Source of the DNA: Thermotoga sp. Ku-13t
GTDB lineage: Bacteria > Thermotogota > Thermotogae > Thermotogales > DSM-5069
Assembly: GCF_011057685.1 (NCBI RefSeq)
Contig: NZ_LNFY01000001.1
Location: 310,001 to 374,000, forward strand
Direction of reading: 5' to 3'
DNA: 64,000 nt
Shown: one piece after another, positions 50,807 through 60,709 of the stretch
Layout of the letters: each line of letters starts with the position of its first letter
Position numbering within the stretch: position 1 is the first letter of the stretch
The notes under the pieces: generated by a model
The model's database searches: none
Seen by the model: the letters and a program-made list of their open reading frames with translations, nothing else
What the model was told of the DNA's origin: nothing
Program-made: the position numbers and the translations under genes

Positions 50807-52570
50807 ATGAAGCGGCTCATCGTGTTTGTTCTGGTCCTGTTTGCCTTCACAGTTCTCGCAATGGTACCGATAACGGCAGATTTCGCTCTTCTTGTCAACG
50901 ATTTTTCCAAACTGAACGAATTGCTTCCCGAGAATATGATGATCCGCGAGATTCCGAGTGGTTTTTTGTGTTTCTTTGGCAAGTTGACGCTGAACGTATT
51001 TTCATTGTTCGAAGTTGTTGAATCGGAAGATGTCGGGGCGTTGAAAAACGTTGCCGAATTTGCTGTGGTCAGTAACGATGCCACCTGGGTAAAGACATAT
51101 CTGTCGCAAGTCGTTCAGAATCATGAAATGCTGGAAAAGAACGAACTTTACTACTTTGTGGGCCCATCGATGATGGAAGATGTGAAGGCAATGATCGAAG
51201 GAGAACTAGCTAGTATGGAACTCAATACCGATGCAACGATCTACGGCAGGATTCGTTCGATCCCTGTGCTGGGCATCGTGTTTCACCTGCTTGGTTTCAG
51301 CGAAGGAACTCCGCTGGAGGACGAATTTGCATTGAATGTAGGCGATGAGTCAGTGAATATACTTATCAGATGCAGAAAAACGTGTAAGTCGGACTGGGAA
51401 CTGGCTCAACTTGCAAACAAGACAATTCCGCAAGGGTTGAAGATGCTCCCCAGAGCCGAAGTGGGGATTCTTGTCCCTGTGTTCTTGCTGAAACAGCTTC
51501 CTGAGGAAATCATGGAAGAACTGGGACTCAGCTCTATGGAAGGAGTGGATGTGATACTGAGCAAGGCAACGTTCCTCACGTTCAATGTTTCGCAAGCAGA
51601 GCGAAAGTTGCTGGTCTCGTTCGATCTGGAAAAGGACGAAGTACAGGAAATTCTGGGAATGTTCAAAGAGGAAGCTTCAGAAATTCGTCAGGAAGAGCAG
51701 TATGCGGTCATTCAACTCGATGAAATCACTCTGAAGTTGCCGCTGGAGGGTGGCGTAGCACTGCTGTACTCAAACGTGAGCGACCAAGAAATGCTTGACG
51801 TGGAACCCGGCACGATGGCGAAATTCATGCTCTTGCTGGACGGTTCGATCGTGGACGTTGCGTTTTTCAGAGAGGGTTGCTCCCCGGTCTTGAAAGCGAA
51901 AGTTTCCACTCCGTTGTTGAAAGAATTTCTGTCTCAGATTGTTTCAGAGTTCATGCCGACTCCGGATGAACTGAAGATGCTTCAGAGAATTCTCGAAACC
52001 ATCGATGATGCGTATTATTACGAAAACAGAAACCCACCGGAGGATTTGCAGGCTTTGCGAGTCCTGCTCGGTGAGAGATTTGTAGAGGTACCGGAAGAAA
52101 TTTTCTATTCCCGCAGGGAGGAGAACGGGACTTTACTGATCGAGGTGGGGATCAGAACACCACTCGCACTGAGTATCAGTGAAAATGAGGTTCGAGACTT
52201 CATTGGCTACAGCGTGGATTCTGTAAAGATCGATAGAGAGAATCTAACCGTTTCGGTGATCATGAAATACGAAAAACTCGAAGTACCTTCCGCTGACAAA
52301 ATCATAAGGGACCTGGTTGGGGCTTTCAAAAGTTACGTTGCGGATTTTGACGAGTTACCGCAGAACATTGAAGATGTACTGACAGGCTACACATGGCTTC
52401 CATTCTCCGTGATGGATATGATCAGTTATGAGATCGATTCAGAAACGGGGACAGTCACACTGAAGTTGATGAGCGACGAAGATGTGGGAGGGGAACTGGT
52501 TGAAGAACTGTCTCTGGAGAAACTCTTCCGAGAGGATGGAAATATCGTTGTGATTTTCAAAGTGAAGTGA
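50807..52570 (+). CDS. Exported protein of unknown function
   Basis: A 587-residue protein with a signal peptide (MKRLIVFVLVLFAFTVLAMV) and a long acidic extracellular part rich in D, E, L and V, without cysteines in the usual lipobox position. I do not recognise a family; repeated segments such as LVNDFSKLNELLPE near the N-terminus and alternating strands and helices suggest a DUF3352-like or lineage-specific surface/periplasmic protein. ATG 50807 follows AAGGGGGGC. It ends at a good terminator. Confidence 0.7.
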   Translation: MKRLIVFVLVLFAFTVLAMVPITADFALLVNDFSKLNELLPENMMIREIPSGFLCFFGKLTLNVFSLFEVVESEDVGALKNVAEFAVVSNDATWVKTYLSQVVQNHEMLEKNELYYFVGPSMMEDVKAMIEGELASMELNTDATIYGRIRSIPVLGIVFHLLGFSEGTPLEDEFALNVGDESVNILIRCRKTCKSDWELAQLANKTIPQGLKMLPRAEVGILVPVFLLKQLPEEIMEELGLSSMEGVDVILSKATFLTFNVSQAERKLLVSFDLEKDEVQEILGMFKEEASEIRQEEQYAVIQLDEITLKLPLEGGVALLYSNVSDQEMLDVEPGTMAKFMLLLDGSIVDVAFFREGCSPVLKAKVSTPLLKEFLSQIVSEFMPTPDELKMLQRILETIDDAYYYENRNPPEDLQALRVLLGERFVEVPEEIFYSRREENGTLLIEVGIRTPLALSISENEVRDFIGYSVDSVKIDRENLTVSVIMKYEKLEVPSADKIIRDLVGAFKSYVADFDELPQNIEDVLTGYTWLPFSVMDMISYEIDSETGTVTLKLMSDEDVGGELVEELSLEKLFREDGNIVVIFKVK

Positions 52571-52591
52571 AACCGTGTTCAAAGCTATCTC

Positions 52592-52617
52592 GGGGCAGCT
52601 TGCTGCCCCTTTTCTTC
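52592..52617 (+). terminator. Rho-independent terminator
   Basis: GGGGCAG-CTTG-CTGCCCC followed by TTTTCTTC, 21 bases after the stop of the exported protein gene. Confidence 0.88.
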
Positions 52618-52657
52618 ACTCCCATCGTGTGCTAATCTAACCAGAAGGGCGATCGCA

Positions 52658-54361
52658 ATGTTTCTGCCAACGACGAGAGAGGAGATGGAAAAACTCGGCT
52701 GGAAAGAACTCGATGTGATACTCGTCACCGGGGATGCGTACGTCGATCATCCATCCTTCGGTGTTGCCCTCATCGGGCATTATCTAGCCTCAAAGGGTTA
52801 CAGAGTTGGGATAATCGCACAGCCTGACTGGCATTCGGACAGGGACATAAAAAGACTTGGAAGGCCACGTCTGTTCTTCGGCGTGACCGCAGGGAACGTC
52901 GATTCCATGGTGGCCAACTACACAGCTTCGATGAAGAAAAGAAAGAACGACGATTACTCCCCTGGTGATGAGTCGGGAAGGCGGCCAGACCGGGCCACGA
53001 TAGTGTATGCGAACCTGATAAGAAGGTACTTTCCAAACGTTCCCATCGTCCTCGGAGGACTGGAGGCCAGCTTGCGAAGGTTCGCCCACTACGACTGGTG
53101 GCAAGACAGAGTCAGAAAGTCTGTGTTGGTGGACGCAAAGGCGGACCTTCTGGTCTACGGAATGGCTGAAAGGACCGTGCTCGAGATAGCGAGAGTCCTC
53201 GAAGCAACAGGTAGCATAGAAAACTGTAAGAGTCTCAGAGGAGTGGTGTACTGGACATCGAAAAAACCAGAAGATGCGATCGAGCTTCCAGACTTCGAAG
53301 AGATCTGTGCGGACAAAAAGAAGTATGCTGAAGCCATCAAAATGCAACTACTGTTCACAGACCCTTTCAAATCGGTCAGACTCTGTCAGAGACAGGACAG
53401 CAGGTACGTTGTTCAGAACCCACCGAGTTTTCCGATTGAGCAGAAAGAACTCGACGAGCTTTATCTTTTGCCCTTCGAAAGGAAGGTGCATCCGTTCTAC
53501 GAATCGATGGGGCATGTGAAGGCGATCGATATCGTGCAGTTTTCGATCACCGTGGTGAGGGGATGTTACGGGAGCTGTTCATTCTGTGCGTTGACGCACC
53601 ATCAAACGACGCACGTAGTTTCGAGAAGCCAGGAATCAATAATCGAAGAGGTGAAATTGCTCACCAGGCATCCAGATTTCAAGGGAGTCATCAGCGACGT
53701 CGGAGGACCAACGGCGAACCTGTACGGTTCACGGTGTGAAACGAGGGAAGCCCATGGTCAATGTGCTCGATTTTGCGCCTTTCCAGAGCCGTGCAGAAAT
53801 GCGGTGCCGAATCATGAGGTCTATCTGAACCTTCTCCAGAAGATCAGATCGGTCCCAAAGGTGAGGCACGTTTTCGTCGCTTCGGGGATCAGGCACGATC
53901 TTGTCCTTGCCGATCCTTTCGGCGAAGAATTCATAAAGCAACTCGTCCACTTCACTCCGGGACAGTTGAAGCTTGCCCCGGAGCATGCGCACCCGAACGT
54001 TCTGAGGTTGATGAGAAAGCCTCCTGTGGAGCTCTTTCTTGCATTCAAGGAGAAATTCGAGACATTTTCGAGGATCCAGGGAAAAGAAAGGTACGTCGTG
54101 GGATACTTCATCGTGGCGCATCCTGGAGAATCTGAGAGAGAAAATGAGTATCTCAAGAAATTCATACGCACAAAACTCGGTTACAGACCTCAGCAGGTTC
54201 AGATCTTCACTCCCACGCCAGGCACACTGAGTACGGCAATGTACTACAGCGGGATAGATCCGCTCACGGGCGAGGAGGTGTTCGTTGAAAGATCACTCAA
54301 AAAAAGGAACTGGATGAAACAGAACATCGTATCCTTGAGTGAAGAAACCCCTCAGCGTTGA
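52658..54361 (+). CDS. YgiQ-family radical SAM protein
   Basis: A 567-residue protein. The N-terminal part (about 1-260) is the UPF0313/YgiQ domain (GDAYVDHPSFGVALIGHYLA, VLGGLEASLRRFAHYDWW). The radical SAM core has the cluster motif RGCYGSCSFCALTHH (CxxxCxxC, about 304-318). Further cysteines (RCETREAHGQCARFCAFPEP) may hold a second cluster. Function unknown. AAGGG precedes ATG 52658. It overlaps the convergent nadE by 10 bases. Confidence 0.92.
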   Translation: MFLPTTREEMEKLGWKELDVILVTGDAYVDHPSFGVALIGHYLASKGYRVGIIAQPDWHSDRDIKRLGRPRLFFGVTAGNVDSMVANYTASMKKRKNDDYSPGDESGRRPDRATIVYANLIRRYFPNVPIVLGGLEASLRRFAHYDWWQDRVRKSVLVDAKADLLVYGMAERTVLEIARVLEATGSIENCKSLRGVVYWTSKKPEDAIELPDFEEICADKKKYAEAIKMQLLFTDPFKSVRLCQRQDSRYVVQNPPSFPIEQKELDELYLLPFERKVHPFYESMGHVKAIDIVQFSITVVRGCYGSCSFCALTHHQTTHVVSRSQESIIEEVKLLTRHPDFKGVISDVGGPTANLYGSRCETREAHGQCARFCAFPEPCRNAVPNHEVYLNLLQKIRSVPKVRHVFVASGIRHDLVLADPFGEEFIKQLVHFTPGQLKLAPEHAHPNVLRLMRKPPVELFLAFKEKFETFSRIQGKERYVVGYFIVAHPGESERENEYLKKFIRTKLGYRPQQVQIFTPTPGTLSTAMYYSGIDPLTGEEVFVERSLKKRNWMKQNIVSLSEETPQR

Positions 54362-56088
54362 ACCGATTCTCTGAACTTGTTGGTCGTTGGCATGCGCCAG
54401 TCTTTCCCGAACGCGCGCATTGATATCTTTGTTCCCATCGGGGCCTGTTTTCTCTTGTACTCACTTGAGTGCAGCATTTTCAGCACTCTTTCTACAATCT
54501 CCGGATCGTGACCCTTCTCAACGATTTCTTCGACATCTAATCCTTCCTCGACGTACAGTCGCAATATTTCGTCCAGCACCTCATAAGGTGGTAACTTCTC
54601 CTGATCGGTCTGTCCGGGCCTCAGTTCGGCGGACGGAGCTTTCACGAAAACCCTTTCAGGTATTATTTCCCTGGCTTTCCACCGATTGTACCAGCGTCCT
54701 ATTCTGTACACATCGGTCTTGTAGACATCCTTTATGACGGCAAATCCGCCCGCCGTGTCTCCGTAGAGAGTGCAGTAACCAGTTGCGATCTCGCTCTTGT
54801 TCCCGGTTGTCAGCACAAGCCAGCCAAACTTGTTCGAAAGCGCCATCAGGTAGTTTCCCCTGATGCGCGCCTGGATGTTCTCCTCTGTTATGTCTCTTTC
54901 TCTTCCGCAAAACACGCTGCCCAGAACCTTCATATAGGCGTCGTACACATCATTGATGGGCAGTACCAATGTCTCGATACCCAGATTTTTCGCCAAAATA
55001 GAAGCATCCTCCATGCTTTCCTTCGACGTGTACATGGATGGCATCAGAACGCCCTTGACATTCTCACGACCGAGCGCCTCCACAGCAATTACAGCCGTGA
55101 GCGAAGAATCCATTCCCCCACTCAGACCAATAACAACCTTTTCGAAGCCATTCTTCCTCACGTAATCTCTGAGTCCCGTGACTAAGCCCATGAAGATCTC
55201 TTGCTCTCTCTGGTAAAGCTCCGCCACACAAGGGCTCAACCTGTCCTGTTTCTGTTCCGGTTCGTCGAACTGAACCGTCTGCACGGACAGGTTTTCTATA
55301 TGCGTGTAACGACGCCTCGGCTCGCTGAGGTTAACCCTGAGGTTTTCATCGAGATCGACATCCACACTTAGCAACTCTTCTTCGAAAGATTTGGCACGTG
55401 CCAGCAACTCACCGCTAGCATCACAGACGAAACTTGCACCATCAAAGACGAGCTCGTCCTGGCCCCCGACCATATTGCAGTACGCCACAGCCACGTGGTA
55501 CTCGTATGCCTTCATCGATATGTAAGATTCCCTTAGTTTTGCTTTGCCCACACAGTAAGGGGAGGCGGAGATGTTCACAATCAACTGTGCACCGTTGCCG
55601 GTGACCAATGTTGCGAGAGGTTCCACAGGGCTCCAGATATCCTCACATATGGTCAGGCCAACCTTGGCCGAACCAAACTGGAGCATGAGAAGTTTCTCTC
55701 CTGGACGGAAATACCTCTTCTCGTCGAAAACACTGTAGTTGGGGAGGAAGATCTTCCTGTAAACAGCCACGATCTTTCCGTTGTGCACAACAGCAGCTGC
55801 ATTGTACACATCCTCGTCGAAATCCATGAATCCTATCACGCACACCACATTCTTGCCAGTGGTGTAGGCTGCAAAATCATTCAGGGCCTGGCGGTTAGCG
55901 CGCAGGAAGGACAACCTGAACGCCAAATCTTCCGGTGGATAACCAGGGATAAAGAGCTCTGGAATCAATAGAAGATCGCTGCGCATGTTCTCAGCATGAT
56001 CCAGTGCATCCTTCGCTTTACGCACGTTACCTTCAAAGTCACCGAGTGTCGGGTTCAACTGAGCCAGAGTCAACCTGATCCTTTTCAC
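54352..56088 (-). CDS. nadE: Glutamine-dependent NAD+ synthetase
   Basis: A 578-residue enzyme making NAD from deamido-NAD, ATP and glutamine. The N-terminal nitrilase-type glutaminase (about 1-260) has the glutamate in LIPELFIPGYPPEDL, the lysine in YRKIFLPNY and the cysteine in GLTICEDIWSP. The C-terminal synthetase has the ATP loop GLSGGMDSSLTAV (about 324-336), TGNKSEIATGYCTLYGD and PSAELRPGQTDQEKLPPYEV. GTG 56088 follows GGTGA. Convergent 10-base overlap with the YgiQ gene. Confidence 0.95.
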   Translation of the reverse strand: MKRIRLTLAQLNPTLGDFEGNVRKAKDALDHAENMRSDLLLIPELFIPGYPPEDLAFRLSFLRANRQALNDFAAYTTGKNVVCVIGFMDFDEDVYNAAAVVHNGKIVAVYRKIFLPNYSVFDEKRYFRPGEKLLMLQFGSAKVGLTICEDIWSPVEPLATLVTGNGAQLIVNISASPYCVGKAKLRESYISMKAYEYHVAVAYCNMVGGQDELVFDGASFVCDASGELLARAKSFEEELLSVDVDLDENLRVNLSEPRRRYTHIENLSVQTVQFDEPEQKQDRLSPCVAELYQREQEIFMGLVTGLRDYVRKNGFEKVVIGLSGGMDSSLTAVIAVEALGRENVKGVLMPSMYTSKESMEDASILAKNLGIETLVLPINDVYDAYMKVLGSVFCGRERDITEENIQARIRGNYLMALSNKFGWLVLTTGNKSEIATGYCTLYGDTAGGFAVIKDVYKTDVYRIGRWYNRWKAREIIPERVFVKAPSAELRPGQTDQEKLPPYEVLDEILRLYVEEGLDVEEIVEKGHDPEIVERVLKMLHSSEYKRKQAPMGTKISMRAFGKDWRMPTTNKFRESVQR

Positions 56089-56144
56089 ATTGAATCACCA
56101 GATAAATCATATCATTATCAAGGGCAAAGATCAGTTGAAATGAA

Positions 56145-56153
56145 TGATAAAAT
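56145..56153 (+). promoter_or_regulatory. Extended -10 promoter of the UPF0173-gal operon
   Basis: TGATAAAAT, an extended -10, lies 20 bases before the ATG at 56174 and just before the GGAGGTGATT ribosome binding site. The -35 is weak. Confidence 0.5.
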
Positions 56154-56173
56154 TTATGACGGAGGTGATTCGA

Positions 56174-56857
56174 ATGAAAGTCAGGTATCTGGGACACGCA
56201 GCGGTTCTGTTGATACATATGGATAAAAGAATCGTCATCGATCCGTTCATAACTAACAATCCACAAGCACCCGTCAGGTTGCAGGACATCCCCAAGATCG
56301 ATTACATACTCGTCACGCACGGACATGCCGATCATCTTGGCGATACCGTGGCACTCGCGAAACGTGATGGTTCCACTGTGATCGCGAACTTTGAACTGTG
56401 CAGTTACATTTCAAGGCACGGCGTGAGCACACACCCGATGCACATAGGAGGAAAGTACGTTTTCGACTTCGGTAGCGTCAAACTGACACCCGCGATCCAT
56501 GGTTCGAGTATCGTTGAGGCAGACCTGCCAGTGTATGCTGGAAATCCCTGTGGTTTTCTGATCGAAATCGAAGGAAAGAAAATGTACCACGCTGGAGATA
56601 CCGGACTTACGAAGGATATGGAGCTTTTGAGAAAAGAAAACATAGACCTGGCTTTCCTTCCGATAGGTGGAAACTTCGTCATGGATCTGTGGGACGCAGT
56701 GGAAGCGGTGAAGATGATACAGCCGAAGATCGTTGTTCCTATGCATTACGATACGTGGCCAGTGATCAAATCAAATCCTGAGAAATTCAAGGAAGAAGTC
56801 GAGAAACTGAACGTGAAGTGCGTCATCATGAAGCCCGGTGATGAGCTTGAACTGTGA
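56174..56857 (+). CDS. UPF0173 metal-dependent hydrolase (metallo-beta-lactamase fold)
   Basis: A 227-residue protein of the UPF0173/YtkL group: [10 protein letters not shown] at the start, the metal motif [10 protein letters not shown] (about 54-63), [14 protein letters not shown] and the C-terminal PMHYDTWP. It is probably a two-metal hydrolase; the substrate is unknown. ATG 56174 follows GGAGGTGATTCGA. It overlaps the next gene by 4 bases (GTGA) and is cotranscribed with the PrcB-domain gene. Confidence 0.92.
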   Translation: MKVRYLGHAAVLLIHMDKRIVIDPFITNNPQAPVRLQDIPKIDYILVTHGHADHLGDTVALAKRDGSTVIANFELCSYISRHGVSTHPMHIGGKYVFDFGSVKLTPAIHGSSIVEADLPVYAGNPCGFLIEIEGKKMYHAGDTGLTKDMELLRKENIDLAFLPIGGNFVMDLWDAVEAVKMIQPKIVVPMHYDTWPVIKSNPEKFKEEVEKLNVKCVIMKPGDELEL

Positions 56858-57624
56858 GATGGTCCCTGGTGCGTGCGATCGTGGTCTTCTCGTTGTTAAC
56901 TGCGAGTCTGGTGTTTTCAATGATTTATTCTACTCCGGTTGAAAAAACGCTTCCCGAGGACCTTTACCAGTGGATCGGAACGAAGTCTGCGAACTTTCAG
57001 TACCTGATTCTCTCGTACGGACCGGATCTGGTTGTGCTGGTGAAGGGTTGGATCTTTTCACCAATTTCTCTCGGTGGACAGGAGGAACGTGTCTTCAGTA
57101 TCGTTGCTGAAGGCGATGAATTCAGGCACGAATTCAACGTGAAAGGAAAGCGGAGTGGCGTATACATCTACATGCCGCAGCATTTGTTTGTTTTACCATC
57201 GAACACGAGGTGTTTGAAGCTGGATGGTTTCATTGTTGAGATTCCAAGACGCGTGAACTTTTCAACCAGGCACGTTCCTCGCGGCGGAGTTGAAGCTGGG
57301 GTGTACACCGTTGACGAATCACTGAGACAGGTCAGCGTCTTCGAAGCAGGGCAGAAAATTCTTATCAGGGTCGATGCGGGTCAGAAAAACACAGGTGGCT
57401 ACTCAGTCAGAGTGGACGAGGTTCGACTGGCAGGCAAGAGAATATTCGTCAGGGCGCATGTTGAATCCCCCGAGCCTAGTTCAATGGTGACGCAGGCCAT
57501 CACTTATCCATCGGTCCTGATCGAGCTGCAGGAACAATTTGAAGCGGGAACTTACATCGTAGAATGTGTTCTGATGGATAGGAACATGGAGAAACGTTTC
57601 GAAACAGAATTTGAGGTGCGTTGA
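56854..57624 (+). CDS. Exported PrcB-domain protein
   Basis: A 256-residue protein with an N-terminal hydrophobic segment ([20 protein letters not shown], signal peptide or anchor) and a C-terminal PrcB-like domain at about 165-235, recognised by [17 protein letters not shown] followed by [20 protein letters not shown]. PrcB domains occur in protease-complex and surface proteins. The central part (about 25-160) is unclassified and beta-rich. GTG start overlaps the upstream stop. Role in this operon is unknown. Confidence 0.72.
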   Translation: MRWSLVRAIVVFSLLTASLVFSMIYSTPVEKTLPEDLYQWIGTKSANFQYLILSYGPDLVVLVKGWIFSPISLGGQEERVFSIVAEGDEFRHEFNVKGKRSGVYIYMPQHLFVLPSNTRCLKLDGFIVEIPRRVNFSTRHVPRGGVEAGVYTVDESLRQVSVFEAGQKILIRVDAGQKNTGGYSVRVDEVRLAGKRIFVRAHVESPEPSSMVTQAITYPSVLIELQEQFEAGTYIVECVLMDRNMEKRFETEFEVR

Positions 57625-57627
57625 GAC

Positions 57628-58662
57628 ATGGAACTGCTCGGCCGAAAAGTGTCGGAATTTTGTCAAAAAGTTTCGCATTCAGACGTAACGGTCGATAAGA
57701 TCAATTTGAGAAACGGTTTCATTCTGAGGCTGAGCGCCTCTCATGTGGAAGGACACGTTGAGTTGCTAAAATACGATCCAGCTTCCGTGTGGTCCTTCAC
57801 GTACGAACCTCTGAGGAACGTTTTTGTGGAAAACGACACGCTGGTTGGTCTGGCCGGATTCGAGGATGTCAAATTCAGGGTGGAAAAACGGCTCGTGGTG
57901 TCGGCAAAACCATCTCGAGAATCGCTTATCGTTGTGCTCCGCGGTTCGAACAGGTTCGGTCTGCTCAGAGATTTCTACAGATCGTTGAACGTTCATGCCG
58001 GTTTTCGCTTCAGAATCCCGAAGTCTTTGATAAACGAAGAAGAGCTCGACCAGAAAACCGATCAACAGACGTTCGTGTTGCTGAAAGATCCGGGTGAAAA
58101 CACACTCAGACGTCTTCTGAAGAAGGAAATTCGTGTGGCGGTGAAGGTTGAAGATGAACACGATTTAGAACACCTCTACAGAATCGGGGTTCGATGCTTT
58201 GTTCTGAAAGACTTCAGAGATGAACACCGCCAGCGTTATCCACATGCCTGTTTCATACTGGAAGAGGGCAGTCTGGCCACGGCGCTGGGAAGGGTTGACG
58301 GTTTGATGATGAACATCGGGCCACTTTCACTCGAAGAGATCGTGCTCGCAAGTTTGACAAACCGTCTGCTGACCTTGTACACCGCTGGAGAGGATTCGAA
58401 GCTGCTCGACGTGCTGGGATTCGGCGCGGTTGGCTGGCGGAGGAAGACGAACTTTGTCCTCACGACGATCCGGCAAGAGCAGGAGGGTGTGTACGAAGTA
58501 CGTTACGTGAACGAATTCAACGAACCCGCTCGTGTACGGATTGACACCATTACCGGTGCTATCGACTGGTTTGACAGTTCGAAGGAGACACGCCTGGAAA
58601 AGAAAACGTTGAAAAGAGAGGATGGCAGATACTTTCATTTCTACACGGAAGGTGGATCTTGA
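57628..58662 (+). CDS. Shortened GH36 alpha-galactosidase-like protein, probably not catalytic
   Basis: A 344-residue protein directly before galT-galK, the place held in T. maritima by the 552-residue GH36 alpha-galactosidase (from memory). Both ends resemble that enzyme: MELLGRKVSEF at the start and LKREDGRYFHFY at the end (about 328-339). The middle is about 200 residues shorter. FVLKDFRD (about 190-197) may correspond to the nucleophile strand, and VDGLMMNIGPL (about 222-232) to the acid/base strand, where the aspartate is missing. The frame is intact, so it is a retained divergent protein rather than a broken gene. The match needs a profile search. Confidence 0.55.
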   Translation: MELLGRKVSEFCQKVSHSDVTVDKINLRNGFILRLSASHVEGHVELLKYDPASVWSFTYEPLRNVFVENDTLVGLAGFEDVKFRVEKRLVVSAKPSRESLIVVLRGSNRFGLLRDFYRSLNVHAGFRFRIPKSLINEEELDQKTDQQTFVLLKDPGENTLRRLLKKEIRVAVKVEDEHDLEHLYRIGVRCFVLKDFRDEHRQRYPHACFILEEGSLATALGRVDGLMMNIGPLSLEEIVLASLTNRLLTLYTAGEDSKLLDVLGFGAVGWRRKTNFVLTTIRQEQEGVYEVRYVNEFNEPARVRIDTITGAIDWFDSSKETRLEKKTLKREDGRYFHFYTEGGS

Positions 58663-59621
58663 TGCTCGAGCTCAGGTACAACCCGCTCACAGATGAATGG
58701 ATCATCGTTTCTGCCGAGACACAGAAAAGACCAGTGCAGCCTTCACAGCAAAGCTGTCCCATATGCGTCGGTGGTGTTGAACTGCCAGAAGAGTACGATC
58801 TCGTGACCTTTGAAAACAGATTCCCTGCGTTGAAAAGGAATCCGCCCGAGGTTTTCGCGGAATCTGAAATTTTTCAGAAGAAGTCATCATTCGGTGTTTG
58901 TGAGGTGGTCGTTTACACTTCCAGCCACGATATTGCCCTTCCAGGAATGCCCTTGAAACAAATAGAGAAGCTGATAGAGATGTGGGTGGATAGGACGATC
59001 GAGCTGTTTTCTCACGACTTCGTGGAGTATGTGTTCATATTCGAGAACAGGGGGAAGGAAGTCGGAGCGAGTTTGTCTCATCCACACGGACAGATCTACG
59101 CGTTCCCGTTCTTGCCGAAGAGGATTAAAGCCAAGATCGAAGCGTTCTCAAAATGGCACAGCGAAAGAGGTTCGTGCCCCATCTGCGATGTCGTTAAACA
59201 CGAAATAGAACTCAAAGAGCGTGTTGTGTTCGAGACTGACAGTTTCGTATCGCTGGTGCCGTTTTATGCGCGATTTCCCTTCGAGGTGCATATCTATCCG
59301 AAGAGGCACGTTACGAGTTTGCCTGAACTGACCGCTGAAGAAAGAAAGGAGCTGGCGAAGCATCTTAAAATCATCACCGCGAAGTACGATGCTTTGTATC
59401 AGCAAGAATTTCCTTACATGATGATGTTCTTCCAGGCACCTTTGAAAAGGCTCGATGCGGAACTGTTCCATCTGCACGTGGAGTTCAATCCGCCCAAGAG
59501 GGATAAGGACAAGATCAAGTGGATGGCCAGCGTGGAGACCGGTACATGGGCGTTCATAAATCCCATGATCCCGGAGCAAGCCGCGGAAATGCTCAGACGG
59601 ACAGAGGTGAGCGAACTGTGA
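58662..59621 (+). CDS. galT: Galactose-1-phosphate uridylyltransferase
   Basis: A 319-residue Leloir-pathway enzyme that exchanges UMP between UDP-glucose and galactose-1-phosphate. LRYNPLTDEWIIVSAETQKR and CPICVGG at the N-terminus, NRFPALKRNPPEVF, and the HIT-type active site SHPHGQIYAF (about 140-149), then CPICDVVKHE with the second cysteine pair. ATG 58662 overlaps the upstream stop; AAGGTGG precedes it. Overlaps galK by 4 bases. Confidence 0.95.
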   Translation: MLELRYNPLTDEWIIVSAETQKRPVQPSQQSCPICVGGVELPEEYDLVTFENRFPALKRNPPEVFAESEIFQKKSSFGVCEVVVYTSSHDIALPGMPLKQIEKLIEMWVDRTIELFSHDFVEYVFIFENRGKEVGASLSHPHGQIYAFPFLPKRIKAKIEAFSKWHSERGSCPICDVVKHEIELKERVVFETDSFVSLVPFYARFPFEVHIYPKRHVTSLPELTAEERKELAKHLKIITAKYDALYQQEFPYMMMFFQAPLKRLDAELFHLHVEFNPPKRDKDKIKWMASVETGTWAFINPMIPEQAAEMLRRTEVSEL

Positions 59622-60709
59622 CGGTGAGGGTGAAGGCGCCGGGACGTGTGAACATCATAGGGGAGCACACCGATTACAACGACGGTTTCGTTCTCCCGTT
59701 CGCCATCGACAGATACGTCGAGGTTGAAGTGAAAGCTTCAAAAGGTTTTTCACTCACTTCAAAACTGTTTGGACAAACCGTAAGGGTCGAGAAGAACGAA
59801 AAGCGTGGAGACTGGTCAGATTACGTTATGGGAGTCGTGTGGGCCCTTGAAGAAGCCGGATACAAGGTTGAACCGTTCGAGATGACAATAGACTCAACCT
59901 TACCTACGGGAGCAGGTCTTTCGAGTTCAGCCGCGCTGGAAGTCGCCAGTGCGGTTGCAATAATGAAGTTGATGAATCACCCCATAGATCCAAGAGAACT
60001 GGTGCAGATCTGCGTCAGGGCCGAGAGGGAATTCGTTGGCGTTCGTTGTGGCGTCATGGACCAGTTCACAGCCGTGTTCGCAAAGAAAGATCATGCGATT
60101 CTGCTCGACACGATGACGATGAATTACGAGTACGTGCCGTTGAACTTGAACAACTCCGAATTTGTCCTCATCGATTCGAACGTGAGACACGAACTCGCAT
60201 CGTCGGAATACAACAGAAGAAGGATGGAATGTGAAACGATTCTGAAAAAGCTCAACAAGCGTTCTTTCAGGGAAGTAACTGAGAAGGAAATCTCTGTGCT
60301 TGAACCAACGTTGCGGAGGCGTGCAAAGCACGTGTTCAGCGAGAACCAGAGAGTTCTGAAGATGGTGGAAGCGCTGCGGAAAAACAACCTCTTCTTTGCG
60401 GGATGCTTCCTCTACGAATCTCATGCGAGCCTGAGAGACCTTTATGAAGTTTCGTGCGATGAGGTGGACTTCATCGTGGGCTTTTTGAAAGGCAGGACGG
60501 GCGTACTCGGCGCCAGGATCGTGGGGGGAGGCTTTGGGGGAAGCGTGCTCGCCCTCGTGAGGAAGAACATCTCACAGTTGAACTTCGAGGAACTGGACAG
60601 AGAATACAGAAAGCTCTATGGAAAGAGCATCAGAGTTTTACATGTGAACAGTGATAACGGAGTCCTGTTCTCCCAGCTCATATCTCCTGTATCCTCGAGT
60701 GGGATCTGA
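59618..60709 (+). CDS. galK: Galactokinase
   Basis: A 363-residue GHMP kinase that phosphorylates galactose at C1. It begins VRVKAPGRVNIIGEHTDYN, the galactokinase signature, followed by the ATP loop TLPTGAGLSSSAALEVASA (about 100-118), CGVMDQFTAVF with the catalytic aspartate, and GARIVGGGFGGSVLALV near the end. GTG 59618 overlaps the galT stop (GTGA) and follows GAGGTGA. Its 3' end overlaps the convergent nucleoside-type permease gene by 32 bases. Confidence 0.96.
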   Translation: MTVRVKAPGRVNIIGEHTDYNDGFVLPFAIDRYVEVEVKASKGFSLTSKLFGQTVRVEKNEKRGDWSDYVMGVVWALEEAGYKVEPFEMTIDSTLPTGAGLSSSAALEVASAVAIMKLMNHPIDPRELVQICVRAEREFVGVRCGVMDQFTAVFAKKDHAILLDTMTMNYEYVPLNLNNSEFVLIDSNVRHELASSEYNRRRMECETILKKLNKRSFREVTEKEISVLEPTLRRRAKHVFSENQRVLKMVEALRKNNLFFAGCFLYESHASLRDLYEVSCDEVDFIVGFLKGRTGVLGARIVGGGFGGSVLALVRKNISQLNFEELDREYRKLYGKSIRVLHVNSDNGVLFSQLISPVSSSGI

